Part shown: one piece after another, positions 35,203 through 44,007 of the stretch
How the letters are laid out: each line of letters begins with the position of its first letter
Numbering within the stretch: the first letter of the stretch is position 1
Assembly: GCF_024281035.1 (NCBI RefSeq)
Contig: NZ_JAMXLH010000012.1
Coordinates: 1 to 64,000 of the forward strand
Length of the DNA: 64,000 nt
Source of the DNA: Paraburkholderia sp.
GTDB taxonomy: Bacteria > Pseudomonadota > Gammaproteobacteria > Burkholderiales > Burkholderiaceae
Direction: 5' to 3'
Notes under the pieces: model-generated
What the model saw: the letters and a program-made list of their open reading frames with translations, nothing else
What the model was told of the DNA's origin: nothing
The model's database searches: none
Position numbers and translations under genes: made by a program

Positions 35203-36550
35203 GGGGCGCGTGCGCACGTGGTTCGGCAGCGTCGGCTGGGTGCTGGCGGTGTTCGTCGGTTCGGCGGCCGTGCTGTTCGGGCTCCTCTATTGGCTGACGG
35301 CCAGCTATCTGCTGCACGAAGTCGACGAGCGCCTGCGCGGCGAGTTCGCCGAGTTTCATGCGATCGACCGCGATCAGGCGATCACCACCATCGATGCGCT
35401 CAGCCACCGCGACATCGCCAGCCGGCGCCCCTATGGCGTGTTCGAGGCGGACGGCACGCGGCTCGCGGGCAATGTGCCCGCGCTGCCGCCGGAAGAGGAC
35501 CGCAAGCCGTTCAACTACACGGAGACGATCCGCGACGGCAACCGCATGGAGACCGCGTATTACCGCGGCATCATCATCCGGACGACGAGCGGGTTGCGTA
35601 TCGTCGTCGGGCATTCGATCGACGAAGTGCTCCGCTTCGATCACACGCTGCTCAAGACGCTGTGCGCCGGAGTGGCGCTGGCAAGCCTGCTGGCACTTGT
35701 GTGCGGCGCCGTGCTCAACCACCTCGCTAACCGCAGGATTGCCGCGATCGGAGAGACCGCGCGTGAAATCATGGCCGGGAAGCTCAACCGGCGGCTGCCG
35801 CAGCGCGGCACCAACGACGATCTCGACCGTCTTGCGGCGATCGTCAACACGATGCTCGACGAGATCGAACGGCTCGTCGAGGAAGTCCGCGGCGTATGCG
35901 CGGGCGTGGCGCATGATCTGCGCACGCCGATGACCTCACTGCGCGCAGGTCTGGAACGCGCCCGCCGGCGCGCGGAAACGCCCGAAGCCTATGTGCGCGC
36001 CATCGACGAGGCGATGGCGCAGGCGGACAACGTGCTCCAGCGCTTCACTGCGTTGCTACGCATTGCGGAAATCGAATCGGGCAGTCGTCGTGCCAGCTTC
36101 CGGAAAATTTCTCTCGATGCCGTGATGCGCGATGTCGTCGAACTCTATGAGCCTCTTGCGGAGCATCGCCAGCTTTCGCTGACACTGGATGCTCACGCGT
36201 CAGTCGAGGTGAACGGGGACTTCGATCTACTGTTCGGTGCGATCGAAAACCTCGTCGATAATGCGCTGAAATTTACGCCGGAAGGTGGTGCGGTTACGTT
36301 GGGCGTACGGATCGACGCCGGGCAGCCGTTACTCGTGGTCGCGGACACCGGACCCGGCATCGCACCGGCCGAACGCGGCGCGGTGCTGCGAACGTTCTAC
36401 CGCGGACGGACGGACGAATGTTCCGTCCCAGGCCACGGCCTCGGTCTCAGTCTCGTCGCTGCCATTGCGCGGCTCCACGATGCCGCCATCGAGATCCGGG
36501 ACAACAAGCCTGGCTGCAGAATGCAGTTGCGGTTTCCGGGTGTCGCCTAG
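35189..36550 (+). CDS. Sensor histidine kinase
   Basis: The 453-residue protein has two membrane helices (about residues 13-35 and 155-178) bounding a periplasmic sensor of about 120 residues, a HAMP domain, a HisKA domain with the phospho-accepting histidine in GVAHDLRTPMTSLR (about residue 247) and an ATPase domain with NLVDNALKFTPEGG, VADTGPGI and HGLGLSLV. The ATG at 35189 lies inside the regulator gene. The periplasmic sensor presumably detects the substrate or product of the upstream enzyme. Confidence 0.92.
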   Translation: MQLGKGRVRTWFGSVGWVLAVFVGSAAVLFGLLYWLTASYLLHEVDERLRGEFAEFHAIDRDQAITTIDALSHRDIASRRPYGVFEADGTRLAGNVPALPPEEDRKPFNYTETIRDGNRMETAYYRGIIIRTTSGLRIVVGHSIDEVLRFDHTLLKTLCAGVALASLLALVCGAVLNHLANRRIAAIGETAREIMAGKLNRRLPQRGTNDDLDRLAAIVNTMLDEIERLVEEVRGVCAGVAHDLRTPMTSLRAGLERARRRAETPEAYVRAIDEAMAQADNVLQRFTALLRIAEIESGSRRASFRKISLDAVMRDVVELYEPLAEHRQLSLTLDAHASVEVNGDFDLLFGAIENLVDNALKFTPEGGAVTLGVRIDAGQPLLVVADTGPGIAPAERGAVLRTFYRGRTDECSVPGHGLGLSLVAAIARLHDAAIEIRDNKPGCRMQLRFPGVA

Positions 36551-36767
36551 CAAGCGTGTTGCCACGCTGAGCCAGATACGAAGGTGCAGGTTCTTCTGCA
36601 TCCGGAGCCGTCACGTATAGCGTGCGGTGGACGCTCACAACCGGTCCATGAACAGTCTGGAAACACAACCGCTCGAACAATAACCACGCCTCGAATTCAC
36701 GCAATGCAGAAATTTTGTTAGTTTCCTGTTTGCACGTAGGGATGCATGTCAATAACAAGGCTCACAC

Positions 36768-37796
36768 ATGAACCAGACACCCAACGCCCTGCCTCATTCC
36801 GAATTCGATACCAGCGGTTTGCCGCGTTCCCAGCAGTTTTCTGCGTGGCGCGAGGCGATCAATGTGATTTTCGACACGCAAACCGCCGAGTCGAGCGATG
36901 CCGGTTTCGGCACCAGGGTAAGCGGCTATTTGTTTGGCGAGGTGGTGCTGGGGTCGATCCGCACAGGTGCGCAGCGCTACGATCGCTCGAACGCGAAGAT
37001 CGGGCGCGATGGTCACGACCAATACGTCCTGCAGTTCTATCTGGGCGGCGCGTGCCGCGCGCGTGACGGGGGCTCGGAGGCCTGCACGCAGCCGGGTGAC
37101 ATGTTCATCGTGGATGCCGCCCAGCCGCTTGCCACCGAAGTCACGCGAGGCGAATTCATCAATCTGGCGGTGCCTCGGCGTCTGCTCGCACCGTTGCTCA
37201 ACGCGCCCGACCAGCAGAGCATGCGGGTGATACGCGGCGCCTCTCCCACAGTGGCGCTGCTGCGCGAGCATCTGGGCGGGCTTTACCGGCATGCCCCCGA
37301 GATGACACCGGCGAACGCCCGGGCGGTCCTGCCGGCAACGTTGCAGCTCGCAGCGTCCGTGCTCAATTCGAGCATCAGTCCGGAAAACATGCCTGCCGTT
37401 CAGCAGTGTGCATTCGTGTCGATTTGCCGTTACGTGGAGAAACGCCTGACCGATCCGCACTTGAGTGCCGAGCAGGTCGCCAACGCGTTCGGCATGTCGC
37501 GCGCCACGCTATACCGGCTCTTCGAGCAGGAAGGCGGCTTCGCGACATACTTGCGCGAACGGCGTTTGCGGCGTTGCCGCGAGATACTGGTCGATCCGTC
37601 GAATCGCGGCCTGTCGATTGCGGATATTGCGGCCGCGCACGGGTTTTCCGACGCCGCAAACTTCACGCGCGCATTCCGTCGCGCAATCGGCCTTTCGCCA
37701 CGTGCGGTACGCATGCTGGCGCTGCGCGGCGAATCGGCGCAAACGGAAAGCGGCGTTTCGGCTGACTGGCGTTACTGGATGGCGCTGATGCGTTGA
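36768..37796 (+). CDS. AraC-family transcriptional regulator
   Basis: The 342-residue protein has an AraC-binding-like N-terminal domain (about residues 20-200) and a C-terminal double helix-turn-helix (about 225-325: LSAEQVANAFGMSRATLYRLFEQEGGFATYLRERRL, then IADIAAAHGFSDAANFTRAFRRAIGLSP). The N-terminal type is that of activators of aromatic or alkyl degradation genes, but no such genes flank it and its target is unknown. Confidence 0.88.
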   Translation: MNQTPNALPHSEFDTSGLPRSQQFSAWREAINVIFDTQTAESSDAGFGTRVSGYLFGEVVLGSIRTGAQRYDRSNAKIGRDGHDQYVLQFYLGGACRARDGGSEACTQPGDMFIVDAAQPLATEVTRGEFINLAVPRRLLAPLLNAPDQQSMRVIRGASPTVALLREHLGGLYRHAPEMTPANARAVLPATLQLAASVLNSSISPENMPAVQQCAFVSICRYVEKRLTDPHLSAEQVANAFGMSRATLYRLFEQEGGFATYLRERRLRRCREILVDPSNRGLSIADIAAAHGFSDAANFTRAFRRAIGLSPRAVRMLALRGESAQTESGVSADWRYWMALMR

Positions 37797-38104
37797 GCAT
37801 CGTTCGCGCGCACGCGTGTGAAGTGCGCGCGAGACAGCACGAGACAACACGAGACAGCACAACAAGTATTTGAGACGTACGGACAGATTTCACCTCCGCC
37901 ACCGCCCCATTCATTGCCGCGTGCGCCATCGCCTGCAAAGATGCCTGTGCCTCCCGGATCCAGGCAAACGGGGGAATGTGCTGCCACGCCAGCAGCCCTG
38001 TGCGGCAACTACTGCATATGCACAGTCGTTCCGCAGAACACGCCTTCACTGTTCGTTTCCATGCGCCGGGAAATATAACGAGCACAAAGAAAGCCGGGGA
38101 AAAA
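37797..38104. other. Intergenic stretch with a short tandem repeat
   Basis: The only structure I see is three tandem copies of the 10-mer GAGACARCAC at 37831-37860. No gene or terminator is evident. Confidence 0.45.
37831..37860 (+). repeat. Three tandem copies of a 10-bp repeat
   Basis: GAGACAGCAC, GAGACAACAC and GAGACAGCAC follow each other directly, just after the AraC-type gene. Confidence 0.8.
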
Positions 38105-38302
38105 GTGAATTACCATCAAATCGAAAAAGACCTTCAACACCTCGAACACGTCATCGCGCGAATACTGCAATTGGGTCGAACGCCGTTTCCGCTTTCGTAC
38201 TGGCGCAGTCGCATCGATACGATCGAGGCCGTGCTTGCCTCAGGACTGTATCCGTCCCAGAGCTTACGGGTGAAGCGACTCCGGGAGGCGTTGTCACGTT
38301 GA
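38105..38302 (+). CDS. Small hypothetical protein
   Basis: The 65-residue product (GTG start; NYHQIEKDLQHLEHVIARIL...) is basic, helical and soluble. The GTG at 38105 follows GGGGAAAAA at good spacing. The YWRSRIDTIEAVLASGLYPSQSLRVKRL block looks conserved in character but I recognise no family. It converges with the hydroxybutyrate dehydrogenase gene. Confidence 0.55.
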   Translation: MNYHQIEKDLQHLEHVIARILQLGRTPFPLSYWRSRIDTIEAVLASGLYPSQSLRVKRLREALSR

Positions 38303-38342
38303 CGCGTTAAGTCGTTGCTGGCGTGAACTCAGCGTTAGAGAC

Positions 38343-39134
38343 TTATTGCGCGGACCAGCCTCCGTCCACCTTGATCTCCGCCCCACGCATTTCGCTGGCC
38401 GCCTCCGAGCACAGAAATACCGCCACGCCGCCAATCTGCTCGACGCTGGCAAAGCGCGCCGAAGGTTGCTTTTCGCCGAGCAGCTTAAGCGTGGCGTCTT
38501 CGGTGGAAATCGTCTCTCGATGGGCAAGATCGTCGATCTGTTTCTGAACCAGCGGCGTAAGCACCCAGCCCGGACAGATCGCATTGACCGTCACGCCGCT
38601 ACGTGCCGTCTCCAGCGCGGCGACCTTGGTGAGCCCGATCACGCCATGTTTGGCCGCGACATACGCGGACTTGCCAACCGAGCCGACGAGTCCATGCACC
38701 GATGCGATATTGATCACGCGTCCCCAGCCTGCGTCGCGCATGAGGGGGAGCGCTGTGCGCGTCGCGTGAAATGTCGCGCTCAGATTGATCGCGATGATTT
38801 GATCCCATCGCTCGACCGGAAAATGCTCGATCGTTTCGACATATTGAATGCCTGCATTGTTGACGAGGATGTCGAGACTGCCGAACGTGGTTACCGCGAA
38901 GATCACAAGCGCTTCGATATCCTCTGGGCGGCTCATGTCCGCATTGTGATGCGCGACGCGCACGCCGGTGGCTTCGATCTGCGCGAGTGCAGCCGCCGGG
39001 TCGCCGAAACCGTTCAGCACGATATTGGCGCCCGCGCGTGCGAGCGCCGTCGCGATGCCGAGTCCGATGCCGCTGGTCGATCCGGTGACGACGGCCGTTT
39101 TTCCGGCGAGGGCGAGCGCGTGGGGAAGTTGCAT
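38343..39134 (-). CDS. 3-Hydroxybutyrate dehydrogenase (SDR family)
   Basis: The 263-residue enzyme is a classical short-chain dehydrogenase: TGSTSGIGLGIA (NAD binding, about residue 17), NNAGIQYVETIEHF, catalytic serine in INIASVHGLVGSVGKSAYVAAKHG with the Tyr-x-x-x-Lys pair. The HGLVGSVGKSAY and CPGWVLTPLVQKQID segments are those of D-3-hydroxybutyrate dehydrogenase, which oxidises the PHB monomer to acetoacetate. It lies 23 bases after a GntP permease gene, with which it forms an operon. Confidence 0.9.
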   Translation of the reverse strand: MQLPHALALAGKTAVVTGSTSGIGLGIATALARAGANIVLNGFGDPAAALAQIEATGVRVAHHNADMSRPEDIEALVIFAVTTFGSLDILVNNAGIQYVETIEHFPVERWDQIIAINLSATFHATRTALPLMRDAGWGRVINIASVHGLVGSVGKSAYVAAKHGVIGLTKVAALETARSGVTVNAICPGWVLTPLVQKQIDDLAHRETISTEDATLKLLGEKQPSARFASVEQIGGVAVFLCSEAASEMRGAEIKVDGGWSAQ

Positions 39135-39157
39135 GAGTCAGCCTGTGCGAATGCGGG

Positions 39158-40558
39158 TTAGACGATACCGGTCAGGTAGAACACGGTGATGACGACAAAG
39201 ACGGCGAGCGTCTTGATGATGGTCACCGCGAAAATGTCGCGATACGACTCCCGGTGCGTGAGGCCCGTGACGGCGAGCAGCGTGATGACCGCGCCGTTGT
39301 GCGGCAGCGTATCCATGCCGCCGCTCGCCATGGCGACGACGCGGTGGAGAACTTCCATCGGGATGTGCATGACCTGAGCCGTCTTGATGAACGTGTCCGA
39401 CATGGCGGCGAGTGCGATGCTCATGCCGCCCGACGCAGAGCCGGTGATACCCGCGAGCGCCGAAACCGACACGGCTGCGTTCACGAGGGGATTCGGAATG
39501 GCCTTGAGCGCGTTGCCGATGACGATGAAACCCGGCAGCGCCGAGATCACACCGCCGAAGCCATACTCGGATGCCGTGTTGAGCGTTGCGAGCAGCGCAC
39601 CGCCCACGGCGGCTTTCGTGCCGAGCGCGAAGCGCGTTCTCACGCGCTGAAACGCCGTCACGATGACGAGGAGAATGCCGAGCAGCAGCGCGCCTTGCAC
39701 CGCCCAGATTGCAACGACGCTTTTCACGCTTACCGTCACGGGCGCATGCATGCCGGGCAGCACTTCGGGCGCGACGGTGAAGCTGTCGCCATACCACTGC
39801 GGAATCCACTTCGTGAGCAGGAAGTTGGCGACGCCGACGAGTACGAGCGGTGCGATTGCCAACGCGGGATGCGGCAGATTGCCGGTTTCCACGCGATCCG
39901 GCTCGTTCACGAGCGATGTGCCGTAGCCTTCACCCTTCGCCATTGCGCTGCGGCGGCGCCATTCGAGGTACGAAAGACCCACCACGATGATGAAGACCGA
40001 GCCGATCACGCCGAGCCAGGGTGCGGCCCACGCGGTGGTCTTGAAGAACGTGGTGGGAATGATGTTCTGGATTTGCGGCGTGCCGGGCAGCGAGTCCATC
40101 GTGAACGTAAACGCGCCGAGCGCGATTGCGCCGGGCATCAGACGCTTCGGGATGTTGCTCTGGCGATAGAGTTCGGCGGCAAACGGATAGACGGCGAACA
40201 CCACGACGAAGAGCGACACGCCGCCATACGTGAGCAGCGCGCACACGGCGACGATCACGGCGTTTGCACGCGAACGGCCGATGTAGCGGATCGCGGCGGC
40301 CACGATGGCTTCGGAGAAGCCGGAAAGCTCGATCACCTTGCCGAATACCGCGCCGAGCAGGAACACCGGAAAGTAGAGCTTCACGAAGCCCACCATCCTG
40401 TCCATGAAAATGCCGGAGAAAACCGGCGCAACGGCGGCGGGATCGATCAGCAGGACAGCGCCGAGTGCGGCAATGGGGGCGAAAAGAATGACGCTGTAGC
40501 CGCGATAGGCCACGAGCATCAGGAACGCCAAAGCGGCGATCACGATCACAAAGGACAT
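39158..40558 (-). CDS. GntP-family permease (probable 3-hydroxybutyrate transporter)
   Basis: The 466-residue protein has about 12 membrane helices and belongs to the GntP family of gluconate/hydroxy-acid symporters (segments SLPGTPQIQNIIPTTFF, NTASEYGFGGVISALPGF, ASGGMDTLPHNGAVITLL). The partner gene encodes hydroxybutyrate dehydrogenase, so the substrate is most likely D-3-hydroxybutyrate; this is inferred from context. A sigma-54-type promoter lies 76 bases upstream. Confidence 0.88.
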   Translation of the reverse strand: MSFVIVIAALAFLMLVAYRGYSVILFAPIAALGAVLLIDPAAVAPVFSGIFMDRMVGFVKLYFPVFLLGAVFGKVIELSGFSEAIVAAAIRYIGRSRANAVIVAVCALLTYGGVSLFVVVFAVYPFAAELYRQSNIPKRLMPGAIALGAFTFTMDSLPGTPQIQNIIPTTFFKTTAWAAPWLGVIGSVFIIVVGLSYLEWRRRSAMAKGEGYGTSLVNEPDRVETGNLPHPALAIAPLVLVGVANFLLTKWIPQWYGDSFTVAPEVLPGMHAPVTVSVKSVVAIWAVQGALLLGILLVIVTAFQRVRTRFALGTKAAVGGALLATLNTASEYGFGGVISALPGFIVIGNALKAIPNPLVNAAVSVSALAGITGSASGGMSIALAAMSDTFIKTAQVMHIPMEVLHRVVAMASGGMDTLPHNGAVITLLAVTGLTHRESYRDIFAVTIIKTLAVFVVITVFYLTGIV

Positions 40559-40633
40559 CTTGTCTCCGTTTAGTTATTCGTGCACGTGTGTTGCTTGTAC
40601 TGCGCACCGAAGCCGGCGCGAACGCACCATTAC

Positions 40634-40648
40634 GCACGATATGTGCCA
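40634..40648 (-). promoter_or_regulatory. Sigma-54 promoter for the permease-hydroxybutyrate dehydrogenase operon
   Basis: On the minus strand TGGCAC, five bases, then GTGC match the -24/-12 pattern (consensus TGGCAC-N5-TTGC) with exact spacing. The neighbouring divergent gene encodes a sigma-54 activator. Confidence 0.65.
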
Positions 40649-40721
40649 GCGGCCTGTGAGCCTTGCGGGAAAAGGCGCGGAGGAAGCCGGCGTCGGCGTG
40701 CGTGCCCGATGCCAGGATGGT

Positions 40722-40733
40722 TGTGTCAACACA
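40722..40733. promoter_or_regulatory. Possible activator-binding palindrome
   Basis: TGTGT-CA-ACACA is an inverted repeat about 75 bases upstream of the sigma-54 promoter, where enhancer sites for sigma-54 activators usually lie. Confidence 0.45.
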
Positions 40734-40914
40734 CGTCTCGGAACTGGGACGGTCCAGGAGATAAAACATGCCGTTTTCCGCAAGCCGGCGCATAAAAACC
40801 AGCACGATCAAGGCTGCTGAGCAATCTCACTTCTGGGATAATCGGTCCCGAAAACGAGAATCCATGCGCCTGAATGCGCCATACCCGTGAGCGACGACAG
40901 CTGAAAAGAACCAA

Positions 40915-42390
40915 ATGGAAATAAAAACGACCGCGCTGCTGGCCGACTACGACCACGTGCGCAAACTGGCGATGCAATCGCTCTTTCGATCGCTCGACAA
41001 GTTCAGCGAAGGCACCGTTATCGTCGACCGCGATGCGCGCGTGGTGTGGATCAACAAGGACTACGCGGCGCGATTCGGATTCGACGACCCGGAGGCAGTG
41101 ATTGGCCTCGATTGCGAAAGCGTGATTCCGAACACCTTGATGCGAGACGTCGTGAAGGGCGGCGAGCCGATTCTCCTCGACATACTCGAAACCAATCGCG
41201 ATCCGATCGTTGTCACGCGCCTGCCGATCAAGGACGACAACGGTGAAACGATCGGCGCGGTTGGCTTCGTGCTGTTCAACGAACTCAAGGGGCTGTCGCC
41301 GCTCTTTAGCCAATATGCGCGGCTGCGTGCCGAACTGATCAGCACGCGCCAGTCGCTCGCGCAGGTGCGTCGTGCGAAATACAGCTTTTCCAATCTGATC
41401 GGCACCAGCGCCGCCAGTCTCGAAGTCAAGCGCCAGGCGCGCCGGGCCGCGCGTCTTGCGTCGCCGGTGCTCCTGCTTGGGGAAACGGGCACGGGCAAGG
41501 AACTGCTCGCCCACGCCATTCACGGCGCGTCCGGACGCGCGGATGGCCCGCTCGTCACGGTGAACGTGGCCGCGATTCCCGACACGCTGCTGGAACTGGA
41601 ATTCTTCGGCGCTGAAGCCGGCGCGTACACGGGTGCGGACCGCAAGGGGCGCATCGGCAAGTTCGAGCTGGCGCAGGGCGGTACGCTGTTTCTCGACGAA
41701 ATTGGCGACATGCCTCTTGCTTTACAGGGCAAATTGCTGCGCGTCTTGCAGGAGCAGGAATTCGAGCCGCTCGGGTCGAATCGCATCGTGCGCACCGACG
41801 TGCGCATTATCGCGGCGACATCGGCGGATTTGCCCGCGCTGGTGGCGCAAGGAAAATTTCGCGCGGATCTCTACTATCGGATCAACGTACTGACGATTCG
41901 CGTGCCGCCGCTGCGCGAGCGCCTTGCCGACGTCGAGGCGATCGCGTGGGCGATCCTCGACAAGCTTTCCGTGGAAAGCGGAGCCGTGCATCTCGAACTC
42001 GACCGCGATGCGCTCGCGGTGCTGTGCGCGTATGGCTGGCCCGGTAACGTGCGCGAGCTGCGCAATACGCTCGAGCGCGCAGTACTGCTATCGGAGAACG
42101 CGCGGATCGACGCACGTTCGCTCGCGCGCTTCATTGGCGACGGGCGCGGTAATCGGGCCGAAGACGGGACGCGCGGTGTTGCGGCGGAACCGCACGATAC
42201 ACAGCGTGGCGCGTCGCCGGAATGCGGCGGCGTGCAGCAGTATGAACACGCGATGCGCGATTTCGAACGTCGCTTTCTGATCGACGCGTTGCGTACGGCG
42301 GACGGTCACGTGGCGAAAGCCGCCGCGCAGATCGGCATGGCGCGCGCGACGCTTTATCGGCGCATCGTTGCGCTGGGTATCGACGTTTGA
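40915..42390 (+). CDS. Sigma-54-dependent activator (PAS-AAA-Fis)
   Basis: The 491-residue protein has a PAS-type sensor domain (about residues 25-125), an AAA+ domain (about 160-395) with Walker A GETGTGKE, the sigma-54-contacting loop as GAYTGA, Walker B TLFLDEIGD and arginine-finger region LYYRINVLTIRVPPLRER, and a C-terminal Fis-type HTH (VAKAAAQIGMARATLYRRI). It is divergent from the permease/hydroxybutyrate dehydrogenase operon, which carries a sigma-54 promoter, so it probably activates that operon. Confidence 0.9.
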   Translation: MEIKTTALLADYDHVRKLAMQSLFRSLDKFSEGTVIVDRDARVVWINKDYAARFGFDDPEAVIGLDCESVIPNTLMRDVVKGGEPILLDILETNRDPIVVTRLPIKDDNGETIGAVGFVLFNELKGLSPLFSQYARLRAELISTRQSLAQVRRAKYSFSNLIGTSAASLEVKRQARRAARLASPVLLLGETGTGKELLAHAIHGASGRADGPLVTVNVAAIPDTLLELEFFGAEAGAYTGADRKGRIGKFELAQGGTLFLDEIGDMPLALQGKLLRVLQEQEFEPLGSNRIVRTDVRIIAATSADLPALVAQGKFRADLYYRINVLTIRVPPLRERLADVEAIAWAILDKLSVESGAVHLELDRDALAVLCAYGWPGNVRELRNTLERAVLLSENARIDARSLARFIGDGRGNRAEDGTRGVAAEPHDTQRGASPECGGVQQYEHAMRDFERRFLIDALRTADGHVAKAAAQIGMARATLYRRIVALGIDV

Positions 42391-42399
42391 TATGTGCGC

Positions 42400-42459
42400 T
42401 TCGTCGCGGTTGTAGAAGCCCGCGCCGCTGTGCACGCCAACGCGTCCTGCCTTGACAAA
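42400..42459 (-). pseudogene. Possible C-terminal remnant of a 3-hydroxyacyl-CoA dehydrogenase
   Basis: On the minus strand this stretch encodes FVKAGRVGVHSGAGFYNRDE, which resembles the end of short 3-hydroxyacyl-CoA dehydrogenases (pattern MV-AGR-G-KSG-GFY). No further homologous sequence follows on either side. It is only 20 residues, so chance cannot be excluded. Confidence 0.3.
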
Positions 42460-42541
42460 CATTGCCCTTGCGAGAGAATTTCCGTCTATCAATCAGTTTG
42501 AACAGAGCGGCCGCAGTTATACCCGCAGAGAGGAAAACACT

Positions 42542-43156
42542 ATGTCACGCATTGCCATTATCGGCGGCACCGGAAACGTCGGCCAACGCATCGCGGTCGA
42601 AGCACAGTCGCGCGGCCATCAGGTTACCGTCGTTGCACGCAAGCCGAGCGCGGCCATTCCGTTCGGCGCGAACTTCGTCGCGGGTGACGCCGTGACGGGC
42701 GCGGCGGCACTGGGCGAAAAGCTCAAAGGCCACGACGTGCTGGTCAGCGCGGCGAAATTCGCCAGTGTCACGGCGGCGAATGTTCTGGAAGTCGCGCGCG
42801 GCGCAGGCATCGGGCGTGTGCTTGTGGTGGGCGGCGCCGGTTCGCTGGAAATCAAGCCGGGACTGCGTCTCGTGGATACGCCCGATTTTCCCGAAGCCTA
42901 CAAGAGCGAAGCCGTTCCAGGCGCCCGGTTCCTCGATGACTTGCGCACAGTACATGACGTGGACTGGACCTTCCTCACCCCGGCCGCGCATTTCGTCCCG
43001 GGCCTGCGCACCGGCAAGTTTCGCCTGGGCGGGGATGCCTTTTTCACCGACGACAAGGGCAACAGTGTGATCTCGTACGAGGACTACGCCATTGCGATGC
43101 TCGACGAGATCGAAAAGCCTGCGAACGTGCGCAAGCGTTTTAGCATCGCTTATTGA
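42542..43156 (+). CDS. NAD(P)-binding oxidoreductase (atypical SDR / NmrA-like)
   Basis: The 204-residue protein has an N-terminal Rossmann motif (IAIIGGTGNVGQRIAVEA) and the layout of short NAD(P)H-binding epimerase/reductase-like proteins (VLVSAAKFAS, LVVGGAGSLE, TFLTPAAHF). It belongs with the YwnB/SDR-a5-like group that are poorly characterised reductases. A GAGAGGA site precedes ATG 42542. Confidence 0.82.
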   Translation: MSRIAIIGGTGNVGQRIAVEAQSRGHQVTVVARKPSAAIPFGANFVAGDAVTGAAALGEKLKGHDVLVSAAKFASVTAANVLEVARGAGIGRVLVVGGAGSLEIKPGLRLVDTPDFPEAYKSEAVPGARFLDDLRTVHDVDWTFLTPAAHFVPGLRTGKFRLGGDAFFTDDKGNSVISYEDYAIAMLDEIEKPANVRKRFSIAY

Positions 43157-43479
43157 GTCGAGCCGCACGCCGGGGACCAAAAATAAAATTCGATATTTCC
43201 CGGCTTGCCGATGTCGTCGTTCCGCATTTAACGAACTTTGGCGATCGATTATCGGTCGCCGGTTGCGCGCGGAATTAGAACCGGAGGGATTACTCCTCCG
43301 GGCCGTCCGATGGTTGTTCGTCACGCGAAACCTGAAAGCGCGGCCCGCTATCCCGGCATCGAGATCTGCCGAAATCTATTCACATTGAATGGAACAAAGC
43401 GGAAAACGCGTGGCCGGTTCGCCGTTGTGTTAGCGAGGTAACAGATCGGGTTACAACTCTTCCGCCAAAGTACGAAGTC
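43157..43479. other. Intergenic stretch with one hairpin
   Basis: A 7-bp stem CCGGAGG/CCTCCGG (43281-43287 with 43295-43301) may end the preceding transcript, but it has no T run. Nothing else is recognisable. Confidence 0.45.
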
Positions 43480-44007
43480 GTGATTGCGGTCAATACGTCA
43501 TGTTTAATCCACTACACGGTATCGCCAGTGCGTAGCCACGTCATCCGTTGCGTCTTGCTTCTCGCCTGCGGGTGCCCGCCCGTTATCGACGCATATGCGG
43601 ATGCGCATGCGGCCGATGCAATCGGCATGATTAAAACCCTGAAAGGCAGCGTGCACGTCGAACGTTCCGGACAACTGCAGAACGTCGCCATCGGCAGCGA
43701 GGTTTACAACAACGATCGTGTCGTGACCGGTCCAGCATCGGCGGTCGGAATCACGCTGCGCGACAACACACTGTTGACGGAGGGCGCCAATTCCCTTCTC
43801 GACCTCAACAAATTCACCTTCAACACGACGACCGACGGGGGCGCACTCGATATCTCGATCAAGCGCGGCTCGCTCGCGGTAGTCGACGGCAAGCTGGCGA
43901 AGGCCAATCCGGAATCGGCGCGTTACAGCACGCCCACCACCACACTGGGCGTGCGTGGCACGGAATTCATCATTGAAGTAGGTGGAGGCACGGAGCGCGA
44001 TCGTTGA
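43480..44007 (+). CDS. FecR-domain periplasmic protein
   Basis: The 175-residue protein has an N-terminal hydrophobic export segment and a FecR domain (about residues 50-165: IGMIKTLKGSVHVERSGQ, VGSEVYNNDRVVTGPASAVGITLRDNT, then TPTTTLGVRGTEFIIEV). It carries no sigma-regulator partner, so it is more likely a structural or signalling domain. The start is uncertain: GTG at 43480, or GTG at 43528, neither with a good site. Its stop overlaps the next gene (TTGA). The operon continues with an OmpA-family lipoprotein and a CHASE2 protein. Confidence 0.82.
   Translation: MIAVNTSCLIHYTVSPVRSHVIRCVLLLACGCPPVIDAYADAHAADAIGMIKTLKGSVHVERSGQLQNVAIGSEVYNNDRVVTGPASAVGITLRDNTLLTEGANSLLDLNKFTFNTTTDGGALDISIKRGSLAVVDGKLAKANPESARYSTPTTTLGVRGTEFIIEVGGGTERDR

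Noticed and set aside
37831..37860. Short tandem repeat as a possible CRISPR array
   Set aside because: Three 10-bp units have no spacers and no cas genes lie nearby; it is a simple tandem repeat.
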